A DNA stretch of 64,000 nucleotides. It comes from Verrucomicrobiaceae bacterium (GTDB taxonomy: Bacteria; Verrucomicrobiota; Verrucomicrobiia; Verrucomicrobiales; Akkermansiaceae). The position numbers were made by a program, and so were the translations under genes. The notes beneath the pieces are model-generated. The model saw only the letters and a program-made list of their open reading frames with translations, ran no database searches and was not told the DNA's origin. Below are positions 33,490-43,446 of this stretch, one piece after another (the first letter of the stretch is position 1; each line of letters begins with the position of its first letter). The DNA is taken from positions 1 through 64,000 of the forward strand of contig JAIXQS010000167.1 of assembly GCA_027485615.1 (NCBI GenBank), given 5' to 3'.

Positions 33490-35580
33490 TCAATCCTGCG
33501 GGACGTGGGGCTCGAAGGTCATGGAGCGTTCGTGCTCGCGGGCTTTGGCGGCGCGGCGGGACTGTTGGTAGAAGTGCTCCTGGGCGCGGAAGGGTTTTTC
33601 GCCTTTGGCGGGGAGGACAGGGGTGGAGGTTCCGTCGCGGAGGATGCGCCAGGCGTTGCGGTTGTCGTTGAAATACGTTTCGAGGATTTTGATGAGGCGG
33701 CGCTTGATGGTTTTTTCATCGATGGGGATCATCAGCTCGACGCGTTTTTCGAGATTTCTCGTCATCCAGTCGGCGGAGGCGATGAAGACCAGGGGGTCGC
33801 CGCCCTGGTGGAAGTAGAAGAGGCGGGCGTGCTCGAGGTAGCGGTCGATGACGGAGATGACGGTGATGTTCTTCGAAAATTTCTCGCCGGGGATGAGGCA
33901 GCAGATGCCGCGGACATTGAGCTTGATCTCGACCCCGGCCTGGGAGGCGGCGTAGAGGGCGGCGATGATGTCGGGATCCTGGAGGGCGTTGGTTTTCGCG
34001 ATGATTTTCGCGGGGAGGCCTTGCTTGGCGCGCTCCGCCTCGCCGGCGATGAGGTCGAGCAGGCGGGGCTTCATCGCGGAAGGCGCGGGGATGAGGCGCT
34101 GGAAGCGGAGGAGCTTGGAGCGGCCGGTGACGGCGTTGAAAAGGAGGGAGGCGTCGTTTCCGTACTCCGACTTGCAGGTGAGGTAGGAAAGGTCGGTGTA
34201 GAGGCGGGAGGTGGTCTCGTTGTAGTTGCCGGTGCCGAGGTGGACGTAGCGGCGGATGTGGCCGGACTCGCGGCGCAGGACGAGGCAGATCTTGGCGTGG
34301 GTTTTGAGGTTTTTCACGCCATAGACGATCTGGGCGCCGGCGCGCTGGAGTTCATCGGCGCGGTTGAGGTTGCGCGCCTCGTCGAAGCGGGCTTTCAGCT
34401 CAACGAGGACGGTGACGTGCTTGCCGTTTTCCGCGGCGCGGATGAGGGCGTCGATGATGCGGGACTGGCGGGCGGTGCGGTAGAGGATCTGCTTGATGGC
34501 GATCACATCGGGATCGGCGGCGGCTTCCTCGATGAGTCGGATGACGGGATCGAAGGATTCGTAGGGGTGAAAAAGCAGGACGTCGCCGGCGGCGATCGTC
34601 TCGAACATGGAGGCTCCGGGGGCGATGGAGGGGGAGTTCTGCGCGGGCCAATCCTCATCGCGGAGGTGGTCGTAATCTGGCAGGAAAGCGAGCTCCATGA
34701 AGGAGGAAAGGCCGAGCGGGCCGGCGTGGCGGTAGATTTCCTGCGCGGAGGAGGCGGTGACTTTCTGGACGAGGGCGGAAAGGTCGCGCGGGGCGTCGGC
34801 GCGGATTTCCAGGCGGACGGTGTCGGCGAAACGGCGGGCGGTGAGGACGTCTTCCATCTCGTCGGCGAGGTCGGTGGCATCCTCTTCCTGGACGGCGATG
34901 TCGCCGTTGCGGGTGACGCGGAAGGCGGTGGTGGCGGTGATGTTTTCGCCGGGAAAAAGCCGGTCGGCGTGGGTGGCGATGAGATCCTCGATGAGGATGA
35001 AGGCGGTCGTTTCGTCATCGGTGGAGATGGAAATGCGGCGCGGGAGGTTCTCGGGGATGGGGATGAGGACGTGGCGCGAGGTTTGGTCGGCCGGATCGTG
35101 GAGGGTGCAGGCGAGGACGATCTGGAGCGCGGGGACGATGGGCGGCGCGGAATCGGGATCGACGGCGAGGGGCGTGAGGAGCGGCGAGATGTTGTCGTCG
35201 AAGGCGATGGCGGTCTGGGCGCGCTGGGAATCGGTGAGCTGCGCGGCGGGGAGGAGGACGATGCCTTTTTCCGCGAGGGTGGGGAGCAGGGTGCGGTTGA
35301 GGAGGCCGTATTGGTCCGCGTTCATTTTCAAAACGCGCTCGCGGATGGCGGCGAGGTTGCGCGAGGGGGTGTAGCCGGAGTTGTCCCGTGTTTTCCGGCC
35401 GCTGCGGCGCAGAAGCATGAGGGAGCCAACGCGGACCTGGAAAAACTCGTCGAGGTTGCTGGCGGAGATGGCGAGGAATTTCACGCGCTCCAGCAGCGGA
35501 AGGTCATCGCGGAAGGCCTGGGCGAGGACGCGTTGGTTGAATTCGAGCCAGGAGAGTTCGCGGTTGTGGTATTGGGGCAT
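33490..35580 (-). CDS. ppk1: polyphosphate kinase 1
   Basis: A 696-residue enzyme that reversibly polymerises ATP gamma-phosphate into inorganic polyphosphate. NRELSWLEFNQRVL at the start, LLFHPYESFDPV with the catalytic-type His, VLVELKARFDEARN, the GNYNETTSRLYTDLSYLT segment and SADWMTRNLEKRVELM near the C-terminus are characteristic. Length is normal. It lies 37 bases downstream of the ppx/gppA-like gene on the same strand, so the two are probably co-transcribed. Confidence 0.96.
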   Translation of the reverse strand: MPQYHNRELSWLEFNQRVLAQAFRDDLPLLERVKFLAISASNLDEFFQVRVGSLMLLRRSGRKTRDNSGYTPSRNLAAIRERVLKMNADQYGLLNRTLLPTLAEKGIVLLPAAQLTDSQRAQTAIAFDDNISPLLTPLAVDPDSAPPIVPALQIVLACTLHDPADQTSRHVLIPIPENLPRRISISTDDETTAFILIEDLIATHADRLFPGENITATTAFRVTRNGDIAVQEEDATDLADEMEDVLTARRFADTVRLEIRADAPRDLSALVQKVTASSAQEIYRHAGPLGLSSFMELAFLPDYDHLRDEDWPAQNSPSIAPGASMFETIAAGDVLLFHPYESFDPVIRLIEEAAADPDVIAIKQILYRTARQSRIIDALIRAAENGKHVTVLVELKARFDEARNLNRADELQRAGAQIVYGVKNLKTHAKICLVLRRESGHIRRYVHLGTGNYNETTSRLYTDLSYLTCKSEYGNDASLLFNAVTGRSKLLRFQRLIPAPSAMKPRLLDLIAGEAERAKQGLPAKIIAKTNALQDPDIIAALYAASQAGVEIKLNVRGICCLIPGEKFSKNITVISVIDRYLEHARLFYFHQGGDPLVFIASADWMTRNLEKRVELMIPIDEKTIKRRLIKILETYFNDNRNAWRILRDGTSTPVLPAKGEKPFRAQEHFYQQSRRAAKAREHERSMTFEPHVPQD

Positions 35581-35617
35581 AAAATTTCAAATTTCAAAAC
35601 TCAAGGTAGAGGGTTAG

Positions 35618-37180
35618 TCAGTTATCCTCCTCGATGACGACGGAGAGGCCGAAGACCTGCTCGAAGAGGTCGGCCTTGGAGTCCATGGCGAGGCGCTCGA
35701 TGGCGGCGTCCTTGAGGCCGGGGAGGCGGATGCGGAGCTTGTCCGCGGTGCGGATGATCTCAATCTTGGAGATGCGCTGGGCGTGGGTGCGCTCGAGGGC
35801 ATCGGCGACGCGGAGGATGGCGGCGAGCTTGCAGACGCGGATGCGGTCTTCGACGCTGAGTGCGGCGTAGGACGGGTGATCGAGCTTCGGGCCCGAGTGG
35901 CGGTGGTAGCGGGAAACGAGGGCGACGATGGTGACATCGAGACGATCCAATCCGAAGATTTCCGAGTTCAGGATGATGTATTCCGAATGCTTGTGGTGGG
36001 CGCGGGGGCTGACGTAGGTTCCGACCTCGTGGAGGATGGCCGCGACCTGGAGGAGCAGCGCATCATGCTCGGGGAGGTGGTGGAGATCCTGGAGATTGGT
36101 GAGGAAATGGGCGCAGAGTTTCCCGACATGCTCGCCGTGACCGGGATCGGATTGGTAACGCTCGGCGAGGATGCGTGCAGAGCGTAGCACCTCGGTGGCG
36201 AAGGAGCCGCTCATTTCGCGGGAAACGAGTAGATCGTGCAGCAGGCCCTGCTCGTATTCGGAGTTGGGAATGTGGACTTCCTTCATCCCCAGTGCCTCGG
36301 CGATGGCGAGATTGATCTCGAGCGCGGGGATCAGCGCCTCGGCGGTCTGGTAATCGAGCTGGAAGCGCTTCACCGTGCCGAGATCGCTGAGGATGGCGGT
36401 TTCCGTCGTGAATTTCCTGAAATCCTTGAGGGTACACGCCTCGTTGTTTTTCGTGAGGAAAGAGGAGACGGATTGGATCTCGTAGCCGATGAGGATGATG
36501 CCGTCGATGGAGACATCGGAGAAATCGAAGCGGAGCTGGGCGAGATTTCCCGAGGCGTGCTCGCGGATCACACGGAGCAGAGCCGGTCCCTCGGCGTGGG
36601 AGGCCTCGACAGCCTCGCGCGTGCGGTGCGTGCCCATGCGGTAGCTGGTGTAGCGGGTGATGAGGCCTTCGTGGAAAAGCAGCGCGCGGGTATTGCCCGG
36701 CCCGACGTGAACGACGAGCGCGGTGCGGCGTGTCATGGCCGGCAGGTGCTGGAGGCGGCGGCGCGTCTTGAGGTAGATCAGGCGCGTCATTTCGCCGTCG
36801 TCGATCATGGAAACGGGCAGCCCGCAGGCGATGCGGATGCGGTTGAGGACGGATTCGTGGTTCGTGGCCTCGTGGAGCACGTTGGTGGCGACGGCGCGGG
36901 TGAGGTTGTGGGGATCGAGACCCATTTCGGAAAGCGTTTCCTGATAGCCGTGGATGATGGAAACGATGCGCTCGGTGGTGGCGTTGGAGACGATGTTCCC
37001 GCCGAAAACATCCTGCGCGAGCGGCGCGGGCTGCTCCAGGAAATCGACGGGTGTGGGGTTTCCTTCCGCATCACGCTCCGCGATGATGATGGAGACGGAA
37101 CTCGCGCCGATATGCAGCGCGGTCAGCAACAACGTCGGATCGGCGGGGGGAAGGGTGTGCGTTTTCCGCGCTCGGGACAT
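35618..37180 (-). CDS. divergent Ppx/GppA phosphatase family protein
   Basis: A 520-residue protein with the two-lobed Ppx/GppA actin-like fold and a C-terminal HD-like domain (LLLQVAAILHEVGTYVSP, then HHKHSEYIILNS). Context next to ppk1 suggests a polyphosphate-related role. The phosphate-binding loops are altered: the usual D-x-G-S-N-S is H-I-G-A-S-S, and the usual D-x-G-G-G-S is H-V-G-P-G-N. The GEEEA region reads DDGEMT. It may therefore be a sensor or a changed enzyme rather than a standard exopolyphosphatase. The ATG at 37180 is preferred over an upstream GTG. Confidence 0.75.
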   Translation of the reverse strand: MSRARKTHTLPPADPTLLLTALHIGASSVSIIIAERDAEGNPTPVDFLEQPAPLAQDVFGGNIVSNATTERIVSIIHGYQETLSEMGLDPHNLTRAVATNVLHEATNHESVLNRIRIACGLPVSMIDDGEMTRLIYLKTRRRLQHLPAMTRRTALVVHVGPGNTRALLFHEGLITRYTSYRMGTHRTREAVEASHAEGPALLRVIREHASGNLAQLRFDFSDVSIDGIILIGYEIQSVSSFLTKNNEACTLKDFRKFTTETAILSDLGTVKRFQLDYQTAEALIPALEINLAIAEALGMKEVHIPNSEYEQGLLHDLLVSREMSGSFATEVLRSARILAERYQSDPGHGEHVGKLCAHFLTNLQDLHHLPEHDALLLQVAAILHEVGTYVSPRAHHKHSEYIILNSEIFGLDRLDVTIVALVSRYHRHSGPKLDHPSYAALSVEDRIRVCKLAAILRVADALERTHAQRISKIEIIRTADKLRIRLPGLKDAAIERLAMDSKADLFEQVFGLSVVIEEDN

Positions 37181-37274
37181 GCGCACATCACAACGGCGGC
37201 GGCGGCCTTTTACAATGGCGAAAACACAGAGAGACTGGGCTTGTCATCGCTGCGGCGAGCGCGGATAAAAAAAC

Positions 37275-38102
37275 ATGCCAGTCAGCGGTGCCTTGGAAAA
37301 ATATTTGGTGAAGCCCGGATCGAAAGTGGATCTGCGGAAAATCGACGCCGACGACCGCCACCTTTTCGACGACGGTGGGAAAGAGGAGAGCCTCAAGGCC
37401 TTCGACAAGCTGCAGGACGAGCTGAAGCTTCTCCAGACCTTGCTCTACGCGCAGAACAAGCACCGCATTCTCGTGGTGATGCAGGCGATGGATACCGGCG
37501 GAAAGGACGGCTGCATCAAGCACGTCTTCTCCCGCATCGACCCGCAGGGCATCCATGTCCGCTCTTTCAAGAAGCCCAGCGAGGAGGAGCTGGCGCGGGA
37601 TTTCCTGTGGCGCGTCCACTCGAAGGTGCCGCGCAGCGGCGAGCTGGTCATTTTCAACCGCAGCCACTACGAGGACATCATCGCAGTGAAAGTGAAGAAG
37701 CTGTTCCCGGAAAAGGTCTGGAAACAGCGCTTCGGGCATGTGGTGGACTTCGAGCGCATGCTCGCCGAGGAGGGCACGACCATCGTGAAAATCTACCTCC
37801 ACATTTCGCGGGACGAGCAGAAGCAACGGCTGGATTCCCGCCTCGCGAATCCCGACAAACATTGGAAATTCAACCCCGACGACCTCAAGGATCGCGCCCT
37901 GTGGCCGGACTTCATGGACACCTATGAGGAAGTCCTATCGAAAACCTCCACCGAACAGGCGCCTTGGTATGTCGTCCCCGCAAACCGTAAATGGTACCGC
38001 AACCTCGTCGTCGCCCGCATCATGGTGGATACGATGAAGCGCCTGAACATGAATTTTCCGGAGACCACTTGGAATCCGGCGGATATGGTCGTGGAGGATT
38101 GA
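37275..38102 (+). CDS. ppk2: PPK2-family polyphosphate kinase
   Basis: A 275-residue PPK2 enzyme that transfers phosphate between polyphosphate and nucleotides. Walker A QAMDTGGKDG near residue 70, FNRSHYED as Walker B near 127, and the lid segment are intact. The pattern (GKDGCIKHVFSRIDPQG, then WYVVPANRKWYRN) fits the polyphosphate:nucleotide phosphotransferase group. Subclass (ADP or AMP preferring) cannot be told by eye. It is divergent from the ppx-like gene across about 94 bases, so ppk1, ppx-like and ppk2 form one polyphosphate locus. Confidence 0.94.
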   Translation: MPVSGALEKYLVKPGSKVDLRKIDADDRHLFDDGGKEESLKAFDKLQDELKLLQTLLYAQNKHRILVVMQAMDTGGKDGCIKHVFSRIDPQGIHVRSFKKPSEEELARDFLWRVHSKVPRSGELVIFNRSHYEDIIAVKVKKLFPEKVWKQRFGHVVDFERMLAEEGTTIVKIYLHISRDEQKQRLDSRLANPDKHWKFNPDDLKDRALWPDFMDTYEEVLSKTSTEQAPWYVVPANRKWYRNLVVARIMVDTMKRLNMNFPETTWNPADMVVED

Positions 38103-38210
38103 TATCCTACTTTTCTTATGATTGAACATCAATCTAGGTGATGTGTGAACGAATGGGCAGTCCCATCACCACCCACCAACAGCCAACCGACTTCCGCCGC
38201 GCGGGTCATT

Positions 38211-39047
38211 TCAGATAAACAGCCTTCCGAGGGATGGTGGCGTTTTTTCCGCCGCTTTGTAGATCAGGTTGCGGATCTGCCCGATGAGACGGCGGGCGGC
38301 GAGATTGTCCCGGCAAAGGGCGCGGACGACAATGACTTCACCGCCCACCAGTGATCCGTGGCCGATATAGGCGTCCGGGCCGCCAAGGGAATCCACTTCG
38401 GCGGCGGGAAAGTACCTGATCATCGCTCCAGCCAGATAGATGGAGACGTAATGTCCGGCCTCAAACAACGCAGTGACACCCTCCGGCCCGGCACCCGACA
38501 TGTCATACCGCTCTCGGGCGAGCAGCTTGCCGTCAAAACTCAGGTCGAATTCGAACCTCAGGTTTTCGTATTGGAAGATTTCGCCCCTGGCGACACGACC
38601 GGGCGAAATCCAGTCAATGAACATCAGTCCGGCTCCCCGCTCGATGTTCACCTGCGTTTTCTGGATGTATCTGGCTCCGGCATGCGGGATGAACGCCTCC
38701 GGATTCCATTCGAGAAAGCCGCCGGACTCGACGGAAAACGACTGGTCGCAGATGGCTGGCTTGCCGGATCTGGTGCGGAAAACCCTCGAGGAACTGGGAA
38801 TGCTCAGCGCGAGGGAAGCTCCCTGCCCGACGGTGACATCGCTCTCGATCCGATCCCCGTCGAAGAAACCCGCCGTGGGGTTCATGAGGGAGAGCACAAG
38901 GAATTCCCCGTCGTCGGAGAGGTGGGCTTTGCTTAAGTGGATGGGGGCCTGGAAACTCTGCGCGGAAAGGAACGGGACGCCATCCGCCCTTGTTTCACAG
39001 CGCAGGCGCAGGTGGCCGCTCAAGGAGTTTCCCGTCACCCGCTGCAT
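38211..39047 (-). CDS. ureD: urease accessory protein UreD
   Basis: A 278-residue UreD/UreH chaperone that, with UreF and UreG, loads nickel into urease. Typical segments are LSLMNPTAGFFDGDRI, the LEWNPEAFIPHAGARY motif and FIDWISPGR. The ATG at 39047 gives a TGATG junction with the ureG stop; the frame stays open to 39077. Last gene of the urease operon, an unusual position but seen in some clusters. Confidence 0.9.
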   Translation of the reverse strand: MQRVTGNSLSGHLRLRCETRADGVPFLSAQSFQAPIHLSKAHLSDDGEFLVLSLMNPTAGFFDGDRIESDVTVGQGASLALSIPSSSRVFRTRSGKPAICDQSFSVESGGFLEWNPEAFIPHAGARYIQKTQVNIERGAGLMFIDWISPGRVARGEIFQYENLRFEFDLSFDGKLLARERYDMSGAGPEGVTALFEAGHYVSIYLAGAMIRYFPAAEVDSLGGPDAYIGHGSLVGGEVIVVRALCRDNLAARRLIGQIRNLIYKAAEKTPPSLGRLFI

Positions 39048-39679
39048 CAGACGAAGAGGTATTCGCGCTTCAGCCAAGCGAGGAGATCTTCCTTTCCTTT
39101 CTCCGATTTGAGGTCGGCAAAAATGACCGGGCGCTCTCCACGCTGGATTTTGGAATCCCGCGCCATCACATCCAGATCCGCGCCGACGTAGGGCGCGAGA
39201 TCGATCTTGTTGATGAGGAGAAGGTCGCTGGTTCGTATGGCCGGGCCTCCCTTGCGCGGGATTTTGTCGCCCTCCGCGACATCGATCACGTAGATGTAGG
39301 CATCGACGAGTTCGGGGGAAAAAGTGGCGGAGAGGTTGTCGCCGCCGCTTTCGATGAGGATGAGTTCGAGATCCGGATGGCGTGCTTCGAGGTCGGAAAC
39401 GGCGGCCATGTTCATGCTCGTGTCATCGCGGATCGCAGTGTGGGGGCAGCCGCCTGTTTCCACCCCGATCACGCGGTCCGCGGGGAGGGCGTTGGCGCGG
39501 AGCAGAAACTCGGCATCCTCGCGGGTGTAGATGTCGTTGGTGATGACGGCGAGGGAGACCTCGTCCCCGAGCCACTGGCTCAGGCGCAGGACACACATGG
39601 TTTTCCCGGAACCAACCGGGCCGCCGACGCCCAGGCGGAAGGGGCGTTTCTTGGTTTCAGGAAATGAAGAGTCGTTCAT
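39047..39679 (-). CDS. ureG: urease accessory GTPase UreG
   Basis: A 210-residue SIMIBI-class GTPase that powers nickel insertion into urease. P-loop [12 protein letters not shown] near residue 20, [14 protein letters not shown] with the metal-binding Cys-Pro-His near 76, [15 protein letters not shown] near 104 and NKIDLAP near 152 are intact. It overlaps ureF by 23 bases and joins ureD by TGATG. Confidence 0.97.
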   Translation of the reverse strand: MNDSSFPETKKRPFRLGVGGPVGSGKTMCVLRLSQWLGDEVSLAVITNDIYTREDAEFLLRANALPADRVIGVETGGCPHTAIRDDTSMNMAAVSDLEARHPDLELILIESGGDNLSATFSPELVDAYIYVIDVAEGDKIPRKGGPAIRTSDLLLINKIDLAPYVGADLDVMARDSKIQRGERPVIFADLKSEKGKEDLLAWLKREYLFV

Positions 39680-40331
39680 GGGAGTAGGCGTGTTTCAGGG
39701 ACGCAATTTCTAACAGAGGGTTGAAAAATCCGTCGGCTTCCCTTTCGAGCGATGCGTCCACCTCGGAGCCGAGCGCACCAAGGACGCGGTGGAGGATGCT
39801 CTGGCAGGCGATCTGGCCGATGCGCATGAGCTTCATGGAGGCAGCCGTGCTAGCGACGATGGATTGGTAAGCAAAGGCACGCGCCGCCTCCGCGACCGGG
39901 ACGCTGCGCAGTTCGATCGCGGTGACGACGAGATGGTGAGCGCGGGGATTGGATTTCCGGAAGCCGGTGATCAAAGCGGAATCATCCAGCTCGCAAAGCA
40001 AACTGAGCCGCTGGGAGCCGACGCGACGGCTTGCGTCGCGAAGCTCGGGGGCGATGCGCCATGCGTCCAGCTCCGCATCGATTTCGCGGAGCTGATCCGG
40101 ATCTTCTGCGGAGGCTGCTTCATGGGCTTTTTTAAAGAAAGGCAGTTCGAAGCGAAACAGCGCAGGGACGACCTGCTTCATGAGAAAACGCTCCAGGCTT
40201 TCCGGATCTTTGACAACGCCTGCCCGAACCAATTCCTCCAAGCCATACGAGTGCGCGTATCCGCCGGATGGGTATCCGGTGTCGTTTGACTGGAGGAGCC
40301 AGAGGGTTGGGTCGTTTTGAGTTTTTGCCAC
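39657..40331 (-). CDS. ureF: urease accessory protein UreF
   Basis: A 224-residue all-helical UreF protein that bridges the urease apoprotein, UreD and Ure[20 protein letters not shown] near residue 17, the EAASAED loop and GALGSEVD near the C-terminal part are family-like. It follows ureE after 34 bases and overlaps ureG. Confidence 0.92.
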   Translation of the reverse strand: MAKTQNDPTLWLLQSNDTGYPSGGYAHSYGLEELVRAGVVKDPESLERFLMKQVVPALFRFELPFFKKAHEAASAEDPDQLREIDAELDAWRIAPELRDASRRVGSQRLSLLCELDDSALITGFRKSNPRAHHLVVTAIELRSVPVAEAARAFAYQSIVASTAASMKLMRIGQIACQSILHRVLGALGSEVDASLEREADGFFNPLLEIASLKHAYSHERLFIS

Positions 40332-40365
40332 AATGAGGATTGAAAAAATTAGAGCAACGGGTCAC

Positions 40366-40791
40366 TCAATGAGCCATTGCCTTCATTGGCGTGAAGAGGA
40401 CTTCCGGTTCGGTGAACGGCCAACCTTCGCGCGCGAGGAGCTGCTTCATCGCATCGTCGTGCAGGATGCGGAGCGAGCTTTCCATGATTTGTGCCGGGAG
40501 GTGGAGGTTGCCGACTTTCCAGCCGATCAGTGCGCCTTCCGCCGGATTTGTAAACGCCACCTCAAAGACCTTCTCGGGAAGCTGGCGGACGATGTAATCG
40601 GTATTCCCGTCCTGATAGATGACGCAGCCATCGGTGAGGCGGCTTTCGAGATCGAAGCCGAAATCAGTGCCATCCGAGGCCGTGGCGCGCCAACGCCGTT
40701 TGAGAAACTTCCTGCGCTCGATCGCCAGTTCGATGCGGTTTTCCGGGGGTTTATCGGACTTCACGGCGATCATGCTCTCGATCAGGTGCAT
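40366..40791 (-). CDS. ureE: urease accessory protein UreE
   Basis: A 141-residue nickel metallochaperone with the two UreE domains (N-terminal RRKFLKRRWRATASDGTDFGF, C-terminal VGNLHLPAQIMESSLRILHDDAMKQLL, given as separate motifs). The C-terminus ends MKAMAH and lacks the polyhistidine tail of some homologues, so nickel storage capacity should be low. Starts 2 bases after the ureC stop. Confidence 0.9.
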   Translation of the reverse strand: MHLIESMIAVKSDKPPENRIELAIERRKFLKRRWRATASDGTDFGFDLESRLTDGCVIYQDGNTDYIVRQLPEKVFEVAFTNPAEGALIGWKVGNLHLPAQIMESSLRILHDDAMKQLLAREGWPFTEPEVLFTPMKAMAH

Positions 40792-40793
40792 GG

Positions 40794-42515
40794 TCAGAAG
40801 AGGAAATAGCGCTGCGCCATCGGCAGGATCGAATGAGGCTCGCAGCGGAGCTCGCGGCCGTTGGCGACCACGGAGTAGGTTTCCGGATCCACCGTGATAT
40901 GCGGAAGCGCGTCATTGAAGGGAAGATCACGCTTCGAGACATGGCGGCAGCCCTTGACTGCAGAGAGTCGCTTCCGCAGGCCAAGGTGGTCGAGGCCGCC
41001 TGATGCCAGCGAAGCGGCGCTGACGAAAGTGAGCGAGGTGCTGGCGATGGCTCTTCCGAAGGCTCCGAACTGCGGGCGGTAGATCGTCGGCTGCGGAGTG
41101 GGAATGGAGGCGTTGGGGTCGCCCATATTCGCCCATGCGATCAAACCGCCCTTGATAATCGTTTCCGGTTTCACCCCGAAGAAGGCCGGTTTCCAAATGA
41201 CGATATCGGCGAGTTTCCCCACTTCAAGGCTCCCGACCTCGTGGGCGATGCCATGGGTGATGGCGGGGCAGATCGTGTATTTCGAAACGTAGCGGAGGGC
41301 GCGGAAGTTGTCGGCGGCGGGATGGGTGGCACTCTCCAGCTTTCCGAACTGAACCTTCATCTTGTGTGCCGTCTGCCAAGTGCGCGTGATCACCTCGCCC
41401 ACCCGGCCCATTGCCTGGCTGTCGCTTGACATCATCGAGATCGCCCCCATGTCGTGGAGCAGGTCTTCGGCGGCAATCGTTTCCGGACGGATGCGGCTTT
41501 CCGCGAAGGCGACGTCCTCGGGAATGCGCGAATCGAGGTGGTGGCAGACCATCAGCATGTCCAGATGCTCAGCGATGGTGTTGGTGGTGAAAGGGCGCGT
41601 AGGGTTGGTGGAGGAAGGAAGGACATTTGCCTCACCGCACACGCGGATAATGTCCGGTGCGTGCCCGCCACCTGCGCCCTCCGAGTGGTAGGTATGGATT
41701 GTGCGGCCTTTGATGGCGGCTAGGGTGCTTTCCAGGAAACCCGCCTCGTTGAGGGTGTCCGTATGGATCGCAACCTGGACATCGAGTTCATCGGCGACCG
41801 TAAGGCAGCTGTCGATGGCCGCGGGCGTGGTGCCCCAGTCCTCGTGGAGCTTGAGCCCGATCGCGCCGGCGAGCACCTGTTCGCGCAGCGGTTCGTGGGT
41901 GGAGCAATTGCCTTTGCCAAGGAAGCCGAGGTTCATCGGAAATGCCTCAGCGGCTTCCAGCATGCGGTGGATGTTCCATTTCCCCGGCGTGCAGGTGGTG
42001 GCGTAGGTGCCATGCGCCGGGCCGGTGCCGCCGCCGAGCATGGTGGTGATCCCGCTGGCCATGGCATGCTCAATCTGCTGGGGACAGATGAAATGGATGT
42101 GCGTATCAATCCCGCCGGCTGTCACGATACAGCCCTCCCCGGCGATGACCTCGGTGGCGGCGCCTATGGTCATGGAGATCCCGTCCTGGAGCAGGGGGTT
42201 TCCCGCGTGGCCCACGCCAACAATGCGCCCGCCTTTGATGCCGATGTCCGCCTTGATGACACCGTGGGCGGCGTCCAGGATGAGGGCGTTGGTGATGACG
42301 AGATCAAGGGAATCCGCATCGAGCGCGAGCGGCGATTGCGCCATGCCGTCACGGATGACTTTTCCGCCTCCGAATTTCACCTCGTTGCCATACCCTCCGC
42401 CTTCCGTGACTAGGTCGCGTTCGACCTCGATGAAAAGTTCGGTATCTGCCAGGCGCACCTGGTCACCGATAGTCGGGCCGAAGGTTCCCGCGTAGTTTCT
42501 GCGTGACTGTTTCAT
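40794..42515 (-). CDS. ureC: urease alpha subunit
   Basis: A 573-residue catalytic subunit that hydrolyses urea to ammonia and carbamate. Nickel ligands and active-site residues are visible: [14 protein letters not shown], the carbamylated Lys in GLKLHEDWG near residue 220, [26 protein letters not shown] and the flap His in MVCHHLD. Length is normal. The ATG overlaps the ureB stop (ATGA). Confidence 0.98.
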   Translation of the reverse strand: MKQSRRNYAGTFGPTIGDQVRLADTELFIEVERDLVTEGGGYGNEVKFGGGKVIRDGMAQSPLALDADSLDLVITNALILDAAHGVIKADIGIKGGRIVGVGHAGNPLLQDGISMTIGAATEVIAGEGCIVTAGGIDTHIHFICPQQIEHAMASGITTMLGGGTGPAHGTYATTCTPGKWNIHRMLEAAEAFPMNLGFLGKGNCSTHEPLREQVLAGAIGLKLHEDWGTTPAAIDSCLTVADELDVQVAIHTDTLNEAGFLESTLAAIKGRTIHTYHSEGAGGGHAPDIIRVCGEANVLPSSTNPTRPFTTNTIAEHLDMLMVCHHLDSRIPEDVAFAESRIRPETIAAEDLLHDMGAISMMSSDSQAMGRVGEVITRTWQTAHKMKVQFGKLESATHPAADNFRALRYVSKYTICPAITHGIAHEVGSLEVGKLADIVIWKPAFFGVKPETIIKGGLIAWANMGDPNASIPTPQPTIYRPQFGAFGRAIASTSLTFVSAASLASGGLDHLGLRKRLSAVKGCRHVSKRDLPFNDALPHITVDPETYSVVANGRELRCEPHSILPMAQRYFLF

Positions 42516-42826
42516 GGGAGTTTTCCGTTCACCCGGCCATTGAAGCCATGGATTTCCCGCTGGCCCGCGAAAGCGACGAGGGGAACCTCACGGGTGTCGC
42601 CGGGTTCGAAACGTATCGCAGTTCCGGCAGGAATATTGAGCCGATAGCCAAGCGCCGCATCGCGGTCGAAGGACAGCCCGGCATTCACCTCGGCGAAATG
42701 GAAATGACTGCCCACCTGCACCGGCCTGTCACCACGGTTAGAAACCACCATCGAAAGCGTGGCCAGCCCGACATTCAGCTCGATGTCGGGCGCGCCTTCG
42801 GGACAAATGATTTCACCAGGTATCAT
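42512..42826 (-). CDS. ureB: urease beta subunit
   Basis: A 104-residue structural subunit; [20 protein letters not shown] at the start and [17 protein letters not shown] near residue 35 are characteristic. It overlaps both ureA and ureC by ATGA. Separate ureA and ureB genes, rather than the Helicobacter fusion, indicate the common three-subunit enzyme. Confidence 0.97.
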   Translation of the reverse strand: MIPGEIICPEGAPDIELNVGLATLSMVVSNRGDRPVQVGSHFHFAEVNAGLSFDRDAALGYRLNIPAGTAIRFEPGDTREVPLVAFAGQREIHGFNGRVNGKLP

Positions 42827-43125
42827 CGGATCGGGTCATGGACGGTGACGAGCTTGGTGCCATCCGGAAAAGTCGCTTCGACCTGGATGTCGTGGATCAT
42901 TTCGGCGATGCCCTCCATGACATCGTCCCGTTTAAGGAGGGTGGTTCCGAAGCTCATCAATTCGGAGACAGATCTTCCGTCCCTAGCGCCTTCGAGAATC
43001 TCCGCAGTGATGAAAGCCACGGCTTCGGGATGGTTCAGCTTCAGGCCGCGATCCCTGCGCCTGCGTGCCAGATCCGCCGCGACGACGATCAGAAGCTTTT
43101 CCTGCTCTCTTGGGCTTAGGTGCAT
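42823..43125 (-). CDS. ureA: urease gamma subunit
   Basis: A 100-residue structural subunit starting [20 protein letters not shown], with the [21 protein letters not shown] and [15 protein letters not shown] patterns. It is the first urease structural gene, 15 bases after the small His-rich membrane protein. Confidence 0.97.
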   Translation of the reverse strand: MHLSPREQEKLLIVVAADLARRRRDRGLKLNHPEAVAFITAEILEGARDGRSVSELMSFGTTLLKRDDVMEGIAEMIHDIQVEATFPDGTKLVTVHDPIR

Positions 43126-43140
43126 GGCCGGAAAATGGGA

Positions 43141-43419
43141 TCAATGATCCACGCTCACATCCTTCCAGATTCCCCCATCCTTTTGCAAAAAAGCGAAGCC
43201 AAGGCAGGCTCCCAGCGCGATGAGGACAAGAATGCCGCCCAGATTGATATCGTGACGCTCTTCTGCGGTGGTGGAAACCATCGCCACTTGGTCGAATTCG
43301 TCCACCTCATCCGGATGGTAGTGCCCGGGTGGCCCGGGGTGGGCGTTTGCAACTGCCCCCGATCCAAGAAAAAGGACTACAGCAAGGATGCGGCAGATGC
43401 GGGGTGTTGTGGCTTTCAT
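43141..43419 (-). CDS. small His/Asp-rich exported membrane protein of the urease unit
   Basis: A 92-residue protein with a signal peptide (cleavage likely after AVANA), then HPGPPGHYHPDEVDEFDQ, which could bind a divalent metal, and a C-terminal membrane helix (GGILVLIALGACLGFAFLQ). The start is set by the sigma-54-type promoter: its predicted transcription start lies near 43436, so the ATG at 43437 is unlikely and 43419 is used. It is the first gene of the urease unit. The AHPG start after the signal peptide recalls HupE/UreJ nickel transporters, but the protein is far too short to be one. Function unknown; nickel handling is a guess. Confidence 0.72.
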   Translation of the reverse strand: MKATTPRICRILAVVLFLGSGAVANAHPGPPGHYHPDEVDEFDQVAMVSTTAEERHDINLGGILVLIALGACLGFAFLQKDGGIWKDVSVDH

Positions 43420-43446
43420 GAATGTGTCGGATGTCATTGAGGATTT

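Noticed and set aside
33505-35637. 710-codon open frame on the + strand opposite ppk1
   Set aside because: It mirrors ppk1 codon bias in GC-rich DNA, is rich in Gly/Val/Glu/Asp and matches no family, while ppk1 on the other strand is unambiguous.
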